From contig JADJUW010000001.1 of NCBI GenBank assembly GCA_016716835.1, positions 2,190,001-2,254,000 on the forward strand: DNA of 64,000 nucleotides, written 5' to 3'. Of the stretch, positions 18,401 through 26,900 are shown one piece after another. The notes under the pieces are model-generated. The model had not been told where the DNA came from. It saw only the letters and a list, made by a program, of their open reading frames with translations, and did not search any database. Position numbers and translations under genes: made by a program. Origin of the DNA: Myxococcales bacterium (GTDB lineage: Bacteria; Myxococcota_A; Polyangia; Haliangiales; Haliangiaceae). Every line of letters starts with the position of its first letter. Position 1 is the stretch's first letter.

Positions 18401-18813
18401 AGTCGCGCCCCGGCCAGGCGCGTCGCGAGCCGCGCGATGTCGGCCTTCGCACGCGTGAGGCGATTGGGCGTGACGTCCTCGGCGAGCATCGATTTCGATA
18501 CATCGAGCACGATCATCACGTCGGCGCTATGCGCCGCGATGGCCTCGGTGGTTGGCTGCGCCGCGGCTTGCGGCCGCATCAACGCAAACACCGCCGCCAC
18601 CATTGCCAGCGTCAACAGCGCCAAGCGCCATCGCCGCTGGTTACGCGCAGGCCCCACCACCAACCTGGCTTGCATCGTGGGCGACAGCACGGCATCCATG
18701 CCGGCCTCGCCACGACGCTCGAGCCATCCCAGTGCCATGATGATCAGCGCCACAGGCCACAAGAGATGGATGCGTGCGACCTCGGCAAACGAGATATCTA
18801 GCAGGCCATTCAT
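15457..18813 (-). CDS. BatB VWA protein fused to a long BatC-like lipoprotein part
   Basis: Residues 1-335 are BatB: two N-terminal membrane helices, a VWA domain with the MIDAS motif DVSKSML near 104 and ITDGED near 202, and a C-terminal helix (LYGWFVLVALAALLGAVWVG). At residue 341 a new methionine opens what looks like a complete lipoprotein signal, MRPGLTPAANK then LIAASLAVMLLGCAS. The remaining 750 residues begin with TPR-like helices (BatC) and continue as Ala/Gln-rich coiled coil, ending in a charged Gln/Pro/Lys tail. Elsewhere these are two genes. The start overlaps the batA stop by 4 bases. The internal start would be at base 17793. Confidence 0.82.
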   Translation of the reverse strand: MNGLLDISFAEVARIHLLWPVALIIMALGWLERRGEAGMDAVLSPTMQARLVVGPARNQRRWRLALLTLAMVAAVFALMRPQAAAQPTTEAIAAHSADVMIVLDVSKSMLAEDVTPNRLTRAKADIARLATRLAGARLGLVVFAGRAAVACPLTIDDAFFRFVLRDVDTNSVARGGTRIGEALRVATKAFPPGLGAKLVVLITDGEDQDSYPLEAAKEAAAAGVRVIAVGLGSEEGSQIVMTDATTGAKTVMLHDGVPVISRIDGKMLQQLAEATNGAFVPAKTAAIDLESIVSEHVVPMLRDEVVKHTRTAHRPLYGWFVLVALAALLGAVWVGSRIPAMRPGLTPAANKLIAASLAVMLLGCASEDAARVTYNEGVAALAAGKLDEAEAAFTTARSDAGADAELRFNAAFNLAAVAVARAEAAAAATPPKLEEAISQLKAAEGWLYSARSLRPAHAATAENLRAVKTRSIALIEQLNAGKHGLEARLDAAIAAQRGLRDAARELHAHVLTAGTAADPMQLAPEGAKLALSQQALLAEAGVVSDMAASEIESLSQAGGAAGTNGGGEDGGAQAARLAQLQALDQYIALARSAMVDARRLAQQVRTELAASRSADALEHLKRAREQLMDPIAVMQAIAGEQVETLTLTAQKPTGEAPAWATDALLRAQQTQLTSRLRQVQAPLIAAVEAAPSAPTTPASGEEAAQAQARAKLLAKVAKALPHIASALGHMENADVQLAAKAWTAGAAAQELALAELSQAMEQFADARQMIDMAWQSQQMVGQALLAPTVSAQLARHVREAVGRNGARLVMLEALLAELKASELATAAQAPQAAQAAPPTGDDPSAAIEARFAKAETLRLEAAAATAALKSAMARGDKTAQAREATRALTALTELRTLFYTLIEHLKQLAADQAQTRDDTTAAGDALDDRAARLASPLAGQETHQAMADAIATALAEAADAAAGAPPPADASNAGPSAEQLRGAAQEVAIAKARMQTAITTLQAAIGQASVASVDVAPTLQEQATALEHLRKAIEILEPPSQDEPKEQKQDKQAQQPQPQAGQDQPKDQASGQASGAKPDDKKPTQPPTGNALQRAQEREAERRRNQPRARPQPVEKDW

Positions 18814-19850
18814 TCGGGATACCTCCGTAGCAGCGACCAGCGCAGCGCAAACCCCAGCGCGACGGCGATGAGCCCAAGCAGCACCAGCGGCTCGAAAAAA
18901 TAGCGGTACTCAAGAAAGCGCTCCTGGGCCATGCGCGTCTTCTCGAGACGGTCGATCGTCGCGTAAATGTCGTGCAGCCCGGCGCTGTTGGTTGCCCGGA
19001 AGTATTGACCTCCCGTCTTGCTCGCCACGGCTTGTAACAGCTCTTCATCGATCTGCACGCGGCGATACACCAGCTCAGATTGTGGTCCACCTCCGACGCG
19101 CACGGGGGCGCGACCATTGGTGCCCGCGCCAATGGTATAGACCTTTATGCCAAGGCCCGCGGCGATCTCGGCGACCGCGCGTGGGTCTTGCTCGCCGGCG
19201 TTGTTTTCGCCATCGGTTAGCAGCACCACGACCTTGGATTTCGCGGGCGATTGTTGCAAGCGCTGCAGGCCGAGCGCCAAGCCGTCACCAATCGCGGTGC
19301 CGTCTTCTTCCGACCCAGGCTCCACGAGTTCGGTGCCATCGAGCGCGCTCAAGAGATTGCCGTGGTCGAGCGTCAGCGGGCTCCTGGTATCGGCGTAGGC
19401 GGCAAAGCTCACCAGCCCGATCGCGTCGTCGCGGCGCCCAGCGAGCTCGCCATCGCCGAGCACGAAGCGCCTAAACACCCCCTTGATGGCATCTAGGCGG
19501 GTTTTCTCGCCACCTTCGTCTGAAAGATCGAGCGCCAGCATGGACGATGAAATGTCGACCACCATCATGATGGCGATACCGTCGGCGCGCACCAACGAGT
19601 TGCGCTTGCCCACGCGTGGGCCCGCGAGCGCGATGACCCAGGCGGCGCAGGCCAAGGCCAACAGGCTCGCTGGCACCCACGCCAAGCGGGTGCGCCATGA
19701 GCGCGTCTGCTTCGGCAATAGCGTGAGCGACGAAAACACCATGGTCGCCGCATGACGCCTCGCCCACCACCACGTCGGCGCGACGAGCAGCAGCAGCAAG
19801 AGAGCCCACGGCTGCGCCCATGACAATTGCGACCACCACGAAGGGCTCAT
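18810..19850 (-). CDS. batA: BatA-like VWA membrane protein
   Basis: The 346-residue protein has two N-terminal membrane segments (ALLLLLLVAPTWWW and LLALACAAWVIALAG), a VWA domain with MIDAS residues VDISSSMLALDLSD near 94 and LLTDGENNAGE near 210, and a C-terminal membrane helix (YFFEPLVLLGLIAVALGFAL). This layout is BatA of the aerotolerance operon, a periplasmic metal-binding adhesion domain anchored at both ends. It overlaps the genes on either side by 4 bases (ATGA junctions), which points to translational coupling. Its function in this phylum is not known. Confidence 0.85.
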   Translation of the reverse strand: MSPSWWSQLSWAQPWALLLLLLVAPTWWWARRHAATMVFSSLTLLPKQTRSWRTRLAWVPASLLALACAAWVIALAGPRVGKRNSLVRADGIAIMMVVDISSSMLALDLSDEGGEKTRLDAIKGVFRRFVLGDGELAGRRDDAIGLVSFAAYADTRSPLTLDHGNLLSALDGTELVEPGSEEDGTAIGDGLALGLQRLQQSPAKSKVVVLLTDGENNAGEQDPRAVAEIAAGLGIKVYTIGAGTNGRAPVRVGGGPQSELVYRRVQIDEELLQAVASKTGGQYFRATNSAGLHDIYATIDRLEKTRMAQERFLEYRYFFEPLVLLGLIAVALGFALRWSLLRRYPE

Positions 19851-20911
19851 GGCGTGCCCTCCGTGGCCGGTGAGGTAACGGTCAAGGTCGCCTCGATGCC
19901 GCTCGCTGTGCCTTCGATAAATCGCTCTGCAAGGGCAAAGTTGCCCAGCGACTCATCGCTGGTCGGGTGATAGCCGGCAAACTTCACGCGGTCGCAGGCC
20001 TCAAGAAAGGCGGCGAGCTGCGTCCGCTGCGGCCCGGCGAGCGCCTCCGACTCCTTGGCGACTACCAAAAATTCTTCGGAGGTGAGTTCCGGCGCGCGGA
20101 GGCCAAAGCGTTGCTCGATGTATAGGCGCACGATGGCCGACAGCTCGACATACCATGCGTCGAGGACGGCGAGGTCCTGCCCATCAGGGGCGCCGCGGGC
20201 AATCAACTCGCTCAAACGCGCGCGCGCGGCATCGTAGGCGCTGATCTGCGCCTCCCGTGCCCTTGCCGATCGCGCGGCGGCAACAGCTCGCCAAGCCAGC
20301 CATGCGCTTGCTATGGCCAAGGTCCCCACGACAACCCACGCCCACCACGGCCATGCGCCGCGCGCCGGATCCAAATTGCCGGGCGCCGGCTGCATGCTGG
20401 CGGTGGCGGCGTCCTCGGGCGGCGGCGCCACCGTGAGCGAGATTTCCTCGGTGAGCAGCTCGTGCGCCTCGCCACCCGCATCGACATAGGCGACGCGAAA
20501 GGACGGGATGCGTTGTTTGCCCGCAAATTCGGCATAGAGCCCCGCGACTTTGGTTTGTATCGTCGTGCCGTCCGCGCGCGTCGCCGTCGCTTGCTGCCAG
20601 GTGTCTTGCCAAAATGCCGTGAGCAGCTCGGTCTCAAGCTCGAGCGTGGCCTGCGTGCCCGTGGCCGAGGTGACTTCGACATGCAAGTAGATCAGATCGA
20701 GCACGCTCGGCGCCGCAGGCCACACCGAGACCACCGCCTTGACCGGGCCATTCTCCACGGCCTTGCTGATCGCGTCGGCAGGGACGACCGGCATCGCCTT
20801 CGGTGATGCCGTCGGCGCCGACTCACGACACCCGGCGCTCACAACTAACGCCAAGACTGTCATCAGCGCTGCCTGCGTCGCGGCAGGCATTGGCCGCAGC
20901 GCGCGCCTCAT
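19847..20911 (-). CDS. Bat-operon lipoprotein with one membrane helix (DUF4381-like)
   Basis: The N-terminus has a lipobox (VSAGCRES), followed by an extracytoplasmic beta-rich domain (VSVWPAAPSVLDLIYLHVEVTS), a membrane helix near residue 190 (WPWWAWVVVGTLAIASAWLAW), and a cytoplasmic helical domain ending LAAFLEACDRVKFAG. The last part, with EAC..VKFAxY, is typical of the small membrane proteins found between DUF58 and VWA genes in moxR-bat operons (DUF4381/BatI type). It overlaps both neighbours by 4 bases. The lipid anchor plus a later helix is somewhat unusual for the family. Confidence 0.7.
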   Translation of the reverse strand: MRRALRPMPAATQAALMTVLALVVSAGCRESAPTASPKAMPVVPADAISKAVENGPVKAVVSVWPAAPSVLDLIYLHVEVTSATGTQATLELETELLTAFWQDTWQQATATRADGTTIQTKVAGLYAEFAGKQRIPSFRVAYVDAGGEAHELLTEEISLTVAPPPEDAATASMQPAPGNLDPARGAWPWWAWVVVGTLAIASAWLAWRAVAAARSARAREAQISAYDAARARLSELIARGAPDGQDLAVLDAWYVELSAIVRLYIEQRFGLRAPELTSEEFLVVAKESEALAGPQRTQLAAFLEACDRVKFAGYHPTSDESLGNFALAERFIEGTASGIEATLTVTSPATEGTP

Positions 20912-21912
20912 CGCCGCCTCCGCTGCGCGCGTTGGCGAAAAAACCTCAGCAAGGGATCAACCACCGAGGCGCCCGCCGATACCTCAAACAGATCGATGCC
21001 GCGCGCCCTCCACGCGTCGATCAAGCGCGCCCGCGCCGCCGCCGCACCCGCCGCATACGTGCTCGCGAAATCGGCGCCCGCCGTATCTACCAGCGCCACC
21101 TGCCCCGATTCGGCGTCCTGCAACGCCAACAGGCCGAGCGCCGGCATGGTTTGTTCACGCGGATCGGTCAGCCACACCCCAACCACGTCGTGTTTCTGAT
21201 TGGCGTGCGCCAACACCTGCAAGTAATCTTCATCAAAAAAATCTGAGATGACGAACATCACGGTCTTGCGCGGCAAGACGCGGCGACAAAACTCCAGCGC
21301 GGCCGCGATGTCGGTGCCGCGTGACGCAGGGGCGTGGCGACGCCTCGCGACCAACGCGGCCCACAGGCGGCGCCACCAACTAGATTGGCGCGCGTTGGCT
21401 GCCGCCGCTTGACCAGCCGCGGCGGGCAGCGCCATCGATTTAGCCAGCGACGCCTCGGGCGCGAGCACCTCGCGAATCACCCGTAGCGCGTGCTTTTCGC
21501 CCTTGCGCGGCGGAATGAACTGCTCGGCCTGGCCATGAAACATGACCAAGCCGGTCTTGTCGCCATTGGCACTCGCCGCCATCGCCAACATCGCGGCCAC
21601 TTCCGCCGCCGCCTCGCGCTTGCTCTTTTGCCCCGAGCCAAACTCGAGCGACGAGCTGACATCGACCACGAGCATAATTGTCATTTCGCGCTCTTCGACG
21701 TAGCGCTTGACGTGCGGCTCGCCGGTGCGCGCCGTGACATTCCAGTCGATGCTGCGCACGTCGTCGCCGGGCACATACGGCCTCACCTCGTCAAACTCCA
21801 TGCCGCGGCCGCGAAACACGGAAAGGTAGGCGCCACCCATCACGCTGGCAACCTGCCGACGCGTGATGACTTGCAGGCGCCTAACCTGCGCGAGGAGTTC
21901 TTGGCTGAGCAT
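20908..21912 (-). CDS. DUF58 domain protein of the moxR-bat operon
   Basis: The 334-residue protein has the DUF58 signature GRGMEFDEVRPYVPGDDVRSIDWNVTAR (split here: GRGMEFDEVRPY near residue 35, DDVRSIDWN near 50), then a VWA-like fold with VVDVSSSLEFGS and, later, VMFVISDFFDE. Length and layout are usual. It has no membrane segment and should be cytoplasmic, acting with the MoxR ATPase. The gene starts 14 bases after the moxR stop and overlaps the next gene by 4 bases. Residues 165-185 carry an Ala/Arg-rich insert that looks non-conserved. Confidence 0.88.
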   Translation of the reverse strand: MLSQELLAQVRRLQVITRRQVASVMGGAYLSVFRGRGMEFDEVRPYVPGDDVRSIDWNVTARTGEPHVKRYVEEREMTIMLVVDVSSSLEFGSGQKSKREAAAEVAAMLAMAASANGDKTGLVMFHGQAEQFIPPRKGEKHALRVIREVLAPEASLAKSMALPAAAGQAAAANARQSSWWRRLWAALVARRRHAPASRGTDIAAALEFCRRVLPRKTVMFVISDFFDEDYLQVLAHANQKHDVVGVWLTDPREQTMPALGLLALQDAESGQVALVDTAGADFASTYAAGAAAARARLIDAWRARGIDLFEVSAGASVVDPLLRFFRQRAQRRRR

Positions 21913-21926
21913 AAATGCCCTACACT

Positions 21927-22910
21927 TTAGGGTACGGCCACGTTTTCGAGGATTTGGGCCACCACGACATCGCTGGTCTTGCCTTGCGCTTCGGCCTCAT
22001 AGCTCACCATCACGCGGTGGCGCAGCACATCGGGCGCCACGGTCTTGACGTCGTGCGGGCTAATGTAGCTGCGCCCGGCGAGCAGCGCGTGCGCCTTGGC
22101 CACCTTGATGAGATTGATCGAGCCGCGCACCGAGGCACCGTTATCGATGAGCGAGGCGAGCGAGGCACAACCATTGGCCTTCGGATCGCGCGTCGCGGCC
22201 ACTAACTCGACGGCATAGCGCTTGACCTTGTCATCGACAAACACGTGCGTCGCCACCTGGCGCGCCGCCAGCACGTCGGCGAGCGTCATGATCTTGCTCG
22301 CGCTCGGCTCGGCCATCGCCCCCGCCATGCGATCGATGATCTTGACTTCTTCATCTTTGCTCGGATAGCCGACGCGCACCTTGATCATAAAGCGATCCAG
22401 CTGCGCCTCGGGCAGCGGATACGTCCCCTCTTGCTCGATTGGATTTTGCGTCGCCAGCACCATGAACGGCTGCGGCAAGGCAAACGTTTGATCGCCAATG
22501 GTGCATTGCCGCTCTTGCATCGCTTCTAGCAAGGCCGATTGCACCTTGGCCGGCGCGCGGTTGATTTCGTCGGCGAGCACGAGATTGGCAAACACCGGAC
22601 CTTTTTTCACCGAGTAATTGCCCTCGCGCGGATTAAACACCTGGGTGCCGACGACGTCGCCCGGCAGCATGTCCGGCGTAAACTGAATGCGCGAAAAATC
22701 ACCGTCGAGCGCGTCGGCGAGCGTCTTGATGACCAGCGTCTTGGCGAGGCCCGGCACGCCCTCGAGCAGCACGTGGCCGCCCGCGAGCAAGCCCAGCAAC
22801 AGGCGATGCACCATGTCGTCCTGGCCCACCAACACCTTGCCAATTTCGGCCTTCAGCCCGGCAAACCGAGCCTGCATCGACGCTACCTGTTCACTGAGTT
22901 GATCTGACAT
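21927..22910 (-). CDS. MoxR family AAA+ ATPase
   Basis: From the ATG at 22910 (preceded by GGGAGCG) the protein is 327 residues. Walker A is GVPGLAKTLVIKTLAD near residue 55, Walker B LVLADEINRAPAKVQSALLEAMQE near 115, sensor 1 VLATQNPIEQEGTYPLPEAQLDRF near 150, and the C-terminal lid YISPHDVKTVAPDVLRHR. These are diagnostic of MoxR, a chaperone-like ATPase that works on VWA and DUF58 proteins. In-frame codons further upstream to 22958 are not preceded by a ribosome site. It is the first gene of the minus-strand operon; the promoter should lie within 22911-23040. Confidence 0.92.
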   Translation of the reverse strand: MSDQLSEQVASMQARFAGLKAEIGKVLVGQDDMVHRLLLGLLAGGHVLLEGVPGLAKTLVIKTLADALDGDFSRIQFTPDMLPGDVVGTQVFNPREGNYSVKKGPVFANLVLADEINRAPAKVQSALLEAMQERQCTIGDQTFALPQPFMVLATQNPIEQEGTYPLPEAQLDRFMIKVRVGYPSKDEEVKIIDRMAGAMAEPSASKIMTLADVLAARQVATHVFVDDKVKRYAVELVAATRDPKANGCASLASLIDNGASVRGSINLIKVAKAHALLAGRSYISPHDVKTVAPDVLRHRVMVSYEAEAQGKTSDVVVAQILENVAVP

Positions 22911-23045
22911 GCCTATTTCGCTCCCGAGGTAGTGGTTTTTTACTCCCGCCCGCGCCAAACCGCACCCGCGCCGCGGCGTATTCCCACATGGCCGTTATTT
23001 TTAGCGATTTCCGCAGCGGTACGTCGCGCCCCTTCGCGTGGACAG

Positions 23046-23112
23046 CCTTGCACCAAGGCCTGAAAACTCTGACATTCATGCCACCCCATGTATCAAGCCG
23101 CGATACCTTGAT
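23046..23112. promoter_or_regulatory. Two palindromes in the moxR / lipoprotein divergent spacer
   Basis: CCTTGCACCAAGG at 23046-23058 and ATCAAG(N9)CTTGAT at 23092-23112 are both built on CAAG/CTTG half-sites in the 306-base spacer between moxR and the plus-strand gene at 23217. They could be operator sites for either side. Nothing else is recognisable in the spacer. This is inference from symmetry only. Confidence 0.25.
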
Positions 23113-23216
23113 CGCCCCGGCGGACTGGCGCAGGGCTGAAAGGGCTGGCGGTGCCGGACGAGCGACCACGACGCCTAAGAACCCCAATGGCATTCAACTT
23201 GCATTTGCGCCTAACA

Positions 23217-23837
23217 ATGATGCCTACCAATAGCACGAGTTCGCTAGCTAACATCCCACGCACGCCGCGGGCGCTTTGGCTGCTCGCCCTCGCCTGTGCC
23301 TGCAGCGAGAGCACCTACCAGTACACAGCCGAGGCCGACGCAGAGGCGATGCTGGCGATCGCGCGGGTGTGGGATGAAGGTACGCCGCAGGGAATCCAAC
23401 TGTCAATTTGCGAGGATTTATCGGTTGATGATTCACTACAAGACGGCTGCATTGTAAATCACGTGGTTCGCGGCGAAGGCCGAGGCATGGATCATGAAGC
23501 GCCGCAAGCCCAGGGGTGCGGTGGCGGCTGCACCGCCCAAAATGTCGCGTTCGTGCGAGGGACCATTGAAAGCGAAACAATTACCCCCGCGCGCGCAGTC
23601 AGCGGCAGCGTCGATCTATTTAATGCCTATGCCGATGGCGACGACCCCTACGCGTATCCCTACTTCGTCTATTTGACCTGCGACGACGCCGCAGCCCCAT
23701 GCGAAATCAGAGGCGAAATCGAGGCGGATGGATCGCTTGCGATTACCCTTTCGACCGGCTTACCCGGCAGCGCCAACGACACGACCCACCAACTGACCGG
23801 CGCCACGGCCGCGGCATGCCCGGCGCCAAACAGCTAA
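23217..23837 (+). CDS. Secreted hypothetical protein, Cys-containing
   Basis: The ATG pair at 23217/23220 gives a 206-residue protein with a signal-like N-terminus (ALWLLALACACSES) that could be a lipobox. The mature part is acidic and has six further cysteines, including CGGGCTAQN near residue 100, suggesting disulfides outside the cytoplasm. I do not recognise the family. An in-frame start at 23151 would put a basic tail before the signal peptide and is less likely. It is followed by 125 bases and then the alpha-2-macroglobulin gene on the same strand. Confidence 0.6.
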   Translation: MMPTNSTSSLANIPRTPRALWLLALACACSESTYQYTAEADAEAMLAIARVWDEGTPQGIQLSICEDLSVDDSLQDGCIVNHVVRGEGRGMDHEAPQAQGCGGGCTAQNVAFVRGTIESETITPARAVSGSVDLFNAYADGDDPYAYPYFVYLTCDDAAAPCEIRGEIEADGSLAITLSTGLPGSANDTTHQLTGATAAACPAPNS

Positions 23838-23962
23838 ACGCGCGAACGGCGGCAAATGGCGAGAATTTCGTCATCGAACCGGGCTGCCAGATCGAATATC
23901 CGCCCCACGCGTTTCAGCGTGGTAGCGGCCGGCCTAGAATGGCGGCCAAGGAGCCCCGCCAA

Positions 23963-26900
23963 ATGCCCACCACCACGCCACCCAACACGACGCCCCGCCC
24001 CCGGCTAGTCCACCACCGCATCGTCCATAGCCTCGGGCACCGCCTGGTCGCCGCCACCATCGCGGCTGCCATGATCGCCGGTTGCAATAGCAAGACGACG
24101 TCGCGCCCAGTGACGGCGGGGGCCGGCACCGGCGCCGGCGAGATGGCCTATGTCGCGAGCGACAAGCCGGGCATGGTCATTCGGCTTTCGGACGGCACGC
24201 TCGGCGCCGAGGCCGGCGAAGCCATCGCGCGCCCGGCGGCGGCCAAGCTGTCAGATCGCGACACCGAGGCCTTGCTCGCGCGCACAAAGCCAATTGTGAC
24301 CGATGCCGCCGACGTTCAGGCCTTTGCCTTGCGGCAAGGCCCGGTACCGCCGCCGCGCACCGGCGAAACGATCAAAACCGCGTTTCCACCGCCGCCGTCA
24401 TCGGCGACCGCCCCCGTGGTGGAAACCGGCGCGCTTTCGGTCGTGCGCTTTGCGCCGCAAGGCGAGGTGCCGGTCGCGCCAAACCTGACCGTTACCTTTT
24501 CACAACCAATGGTCGCGATCACGTCGCAAGACGACGCGGCCAAGACCGTCCCGGTAACCCTGACACCGACGCCTGCCGGCAAATGGCGGTGGCTTGGCAC
24601 CAAGACGCTGATGTTTGACCCCGACGTGCGTTTTCCCATGAGCACCACGTACAAGGTCGAGATTCCCGCAGGCACCAAGAGCGCCACGGGGGGTGTCTTG
24701 GCCAAGGCCGAGGGGTTTTCCTTCACGACGCCAACGCTCGCGATTGAGACCTATTACGTCGGCCGACCCTCACGCCGCGACGAAGGCGTGTTCTTGCAGT
24801 TCAACCAAAAAATCGACCAGCGCGCCATGCTCGAATACCTCGGGTTTAAGGCCAGCGGCGGCGGTTTTGCCAATGCCGGCGGCGCCATCGCGGCGCAGCT
24901 CATGACCGACGAGGAAATTGCCAAGCACGAAACCATCGCGGCCATGGTCGCGCAGGCCAAGGACGCCAAGAAAGACGGTTGGTGGATCGCGGTGCGCCCT
25001 GCCGAGATTTTGCCCGCCGCCACGTCAATTGCCATTGTCGTCAAGGCTGGTGCGCGCGGCGCGGAAGGGCCGAACAAGACGCCGTCTGACCTTAGCGAAT
25101 CCTACGAAACGTTCCACGCGCTAAAGCTAGAGGAGGCCCAATGCGGTTGGCGCGACGATTGTCGGCCCGGTATGCAGTTTTCGTTTCGCTTTAACAACCA
25201 GCTCGACGAGGAGCTATTTGATGAGTCCTGGGTGACGGTTTCGCCGGCCATCGACGACCTGAAAATCGTCGCGAGCTACCGCCACGTCACCTTGCAAGGC
25301 ATCACCAAGCCCAATACCAAGTACACGGTCAAGATCAGCGGCAAGCTGCGCGACCAGTTTGAACAGACGCTCGGCAGCGACATTGAGAAGACGTTCTCAG
25401 TCGGCAAGTCGAGCCCGACCTTCTATGGCGCCGATGGCATGATCGTGCTCGACCCCGTCGCCAAGACGCCGACGTTTGGCGTCTTCACCAGCAACTACAG
25501 GCAGGTCAAGGTTCGCCTGTGGAAGGTAGAGCCCAAGGACTACAACGCCTTTCTTAAGGCCAGCCAAGAACGCTGGCGCAGCGGCACCAAGGATTTTCCA
25601 GGCACCGCGCTGCCCGAGTTTGCCGTCGACGTGCGCGGCGACATCGATCAGCTCAAAGAAACGCCGATCGATCTCAGCCGCGCGCTCAAGGGCGGCCTCG
25701 GCCATGTCATCGTCTACGCCGAGCCCTCGCCGTGGACCGAGACTTACCCCGCACCAGCCGCTGTTGCGTGGGTGCAATCGACCAAGCTGGCGCTTGATGC
25801 CGCTGTCGACCAAGATGTCATGTCGGCGTGGGTGACCAAGCTGCAAGACGGCTCGCCGGTGAGCGGCGTCGCGCTGCGCCTGATGCCAAGCGGCGTCGCC
25901 GCCACCACCGGTGCCGACGGCATGGCGAAAATCACGCTGCCCGCGGCGGCACCTGGCAAAGACTACGTCGTTGCGCAAAGCGGCGCCGACACCGCCTTTA
26001 TCGCCTCGGGCGACTATTGGAACGACTACGCGACCTGGGTTAAGCGCAGCCGCGGCAGCTCGATCCAGTGGTACCTCGCCGACGACCGCCAAATGTATCG
26101 CCCCGGCGAAGAAGTTAAAATCAAGGGTTGGCTACGCCGGGTTGGCTATGACAAGGGTGGCGACGTCGCTGGCATTGACGGCGCGCTTAGCACCATCAGC
26201 TACACCGCGCATGATTCTACCGGCAACGAAATTGCCAAAGGCACCGGCACCATCTCGCCGCTTGGCGGCTTTGATGTCGGCTTTACGCTGCCCAAGACGC
26301 CGAACCTCGGACATGCTTATGTGCAATTTTCCGCGAGTGGCCGCGAGAGCAGCTCGGCGCAGCACAGCTTTCAGATCCAAGAATTTCGCCGCCCCGAATA
26401 CGAAGTCAGCGCGTCGGCGAGCGCCGGGCCGCACATTTTGGCGTCGTCTTCCACGGCGACGGTCAAGGCGAGCTACTACGCCGGCGGCGGCCTGGTGAAT
26501 GCCGAAACTAATTGGTACGTCACCGCGCAGCAAAGCAGCTACACGCCGCCAAACCGCGATGAATACTCGTTTGGCAAGTGGGTGCCGTGGTGGGGCTTCT
26601 ACGGCTACGAAGGCCACACCCGCGGCTACGGCGGCCGCTCGCGCCCTACCGGCGAGACGGCTTCGTGGAACCACAAAGGCACCACCAATGCGTCGGGCGA
26701 GCATACGCTCAAGCTCGACTTTGTCTCGGCCAACCCAGCGCTGCCTTACAGCGTCACCGCGGCCGCGAATGTCACCGATGTCAATCGGCAAAGCTGGGGC
26801 GCGAGCACGTCGTTGCTGGTGCATCCAAGCTCGCTTTACGTCGGCCTAAAAACCAAGCGAACGTTTCTCGAAAAGGGACAGCCCATCGAGCTCGACGTGA

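Noticed and set aside
23110..23165. GGCGGACTGGCGCAGGGCTGAAAGG as a reversed repeat copy
   Set aside because: The block order is partly right but gaps are needed throughout and the conserved ends are absent.
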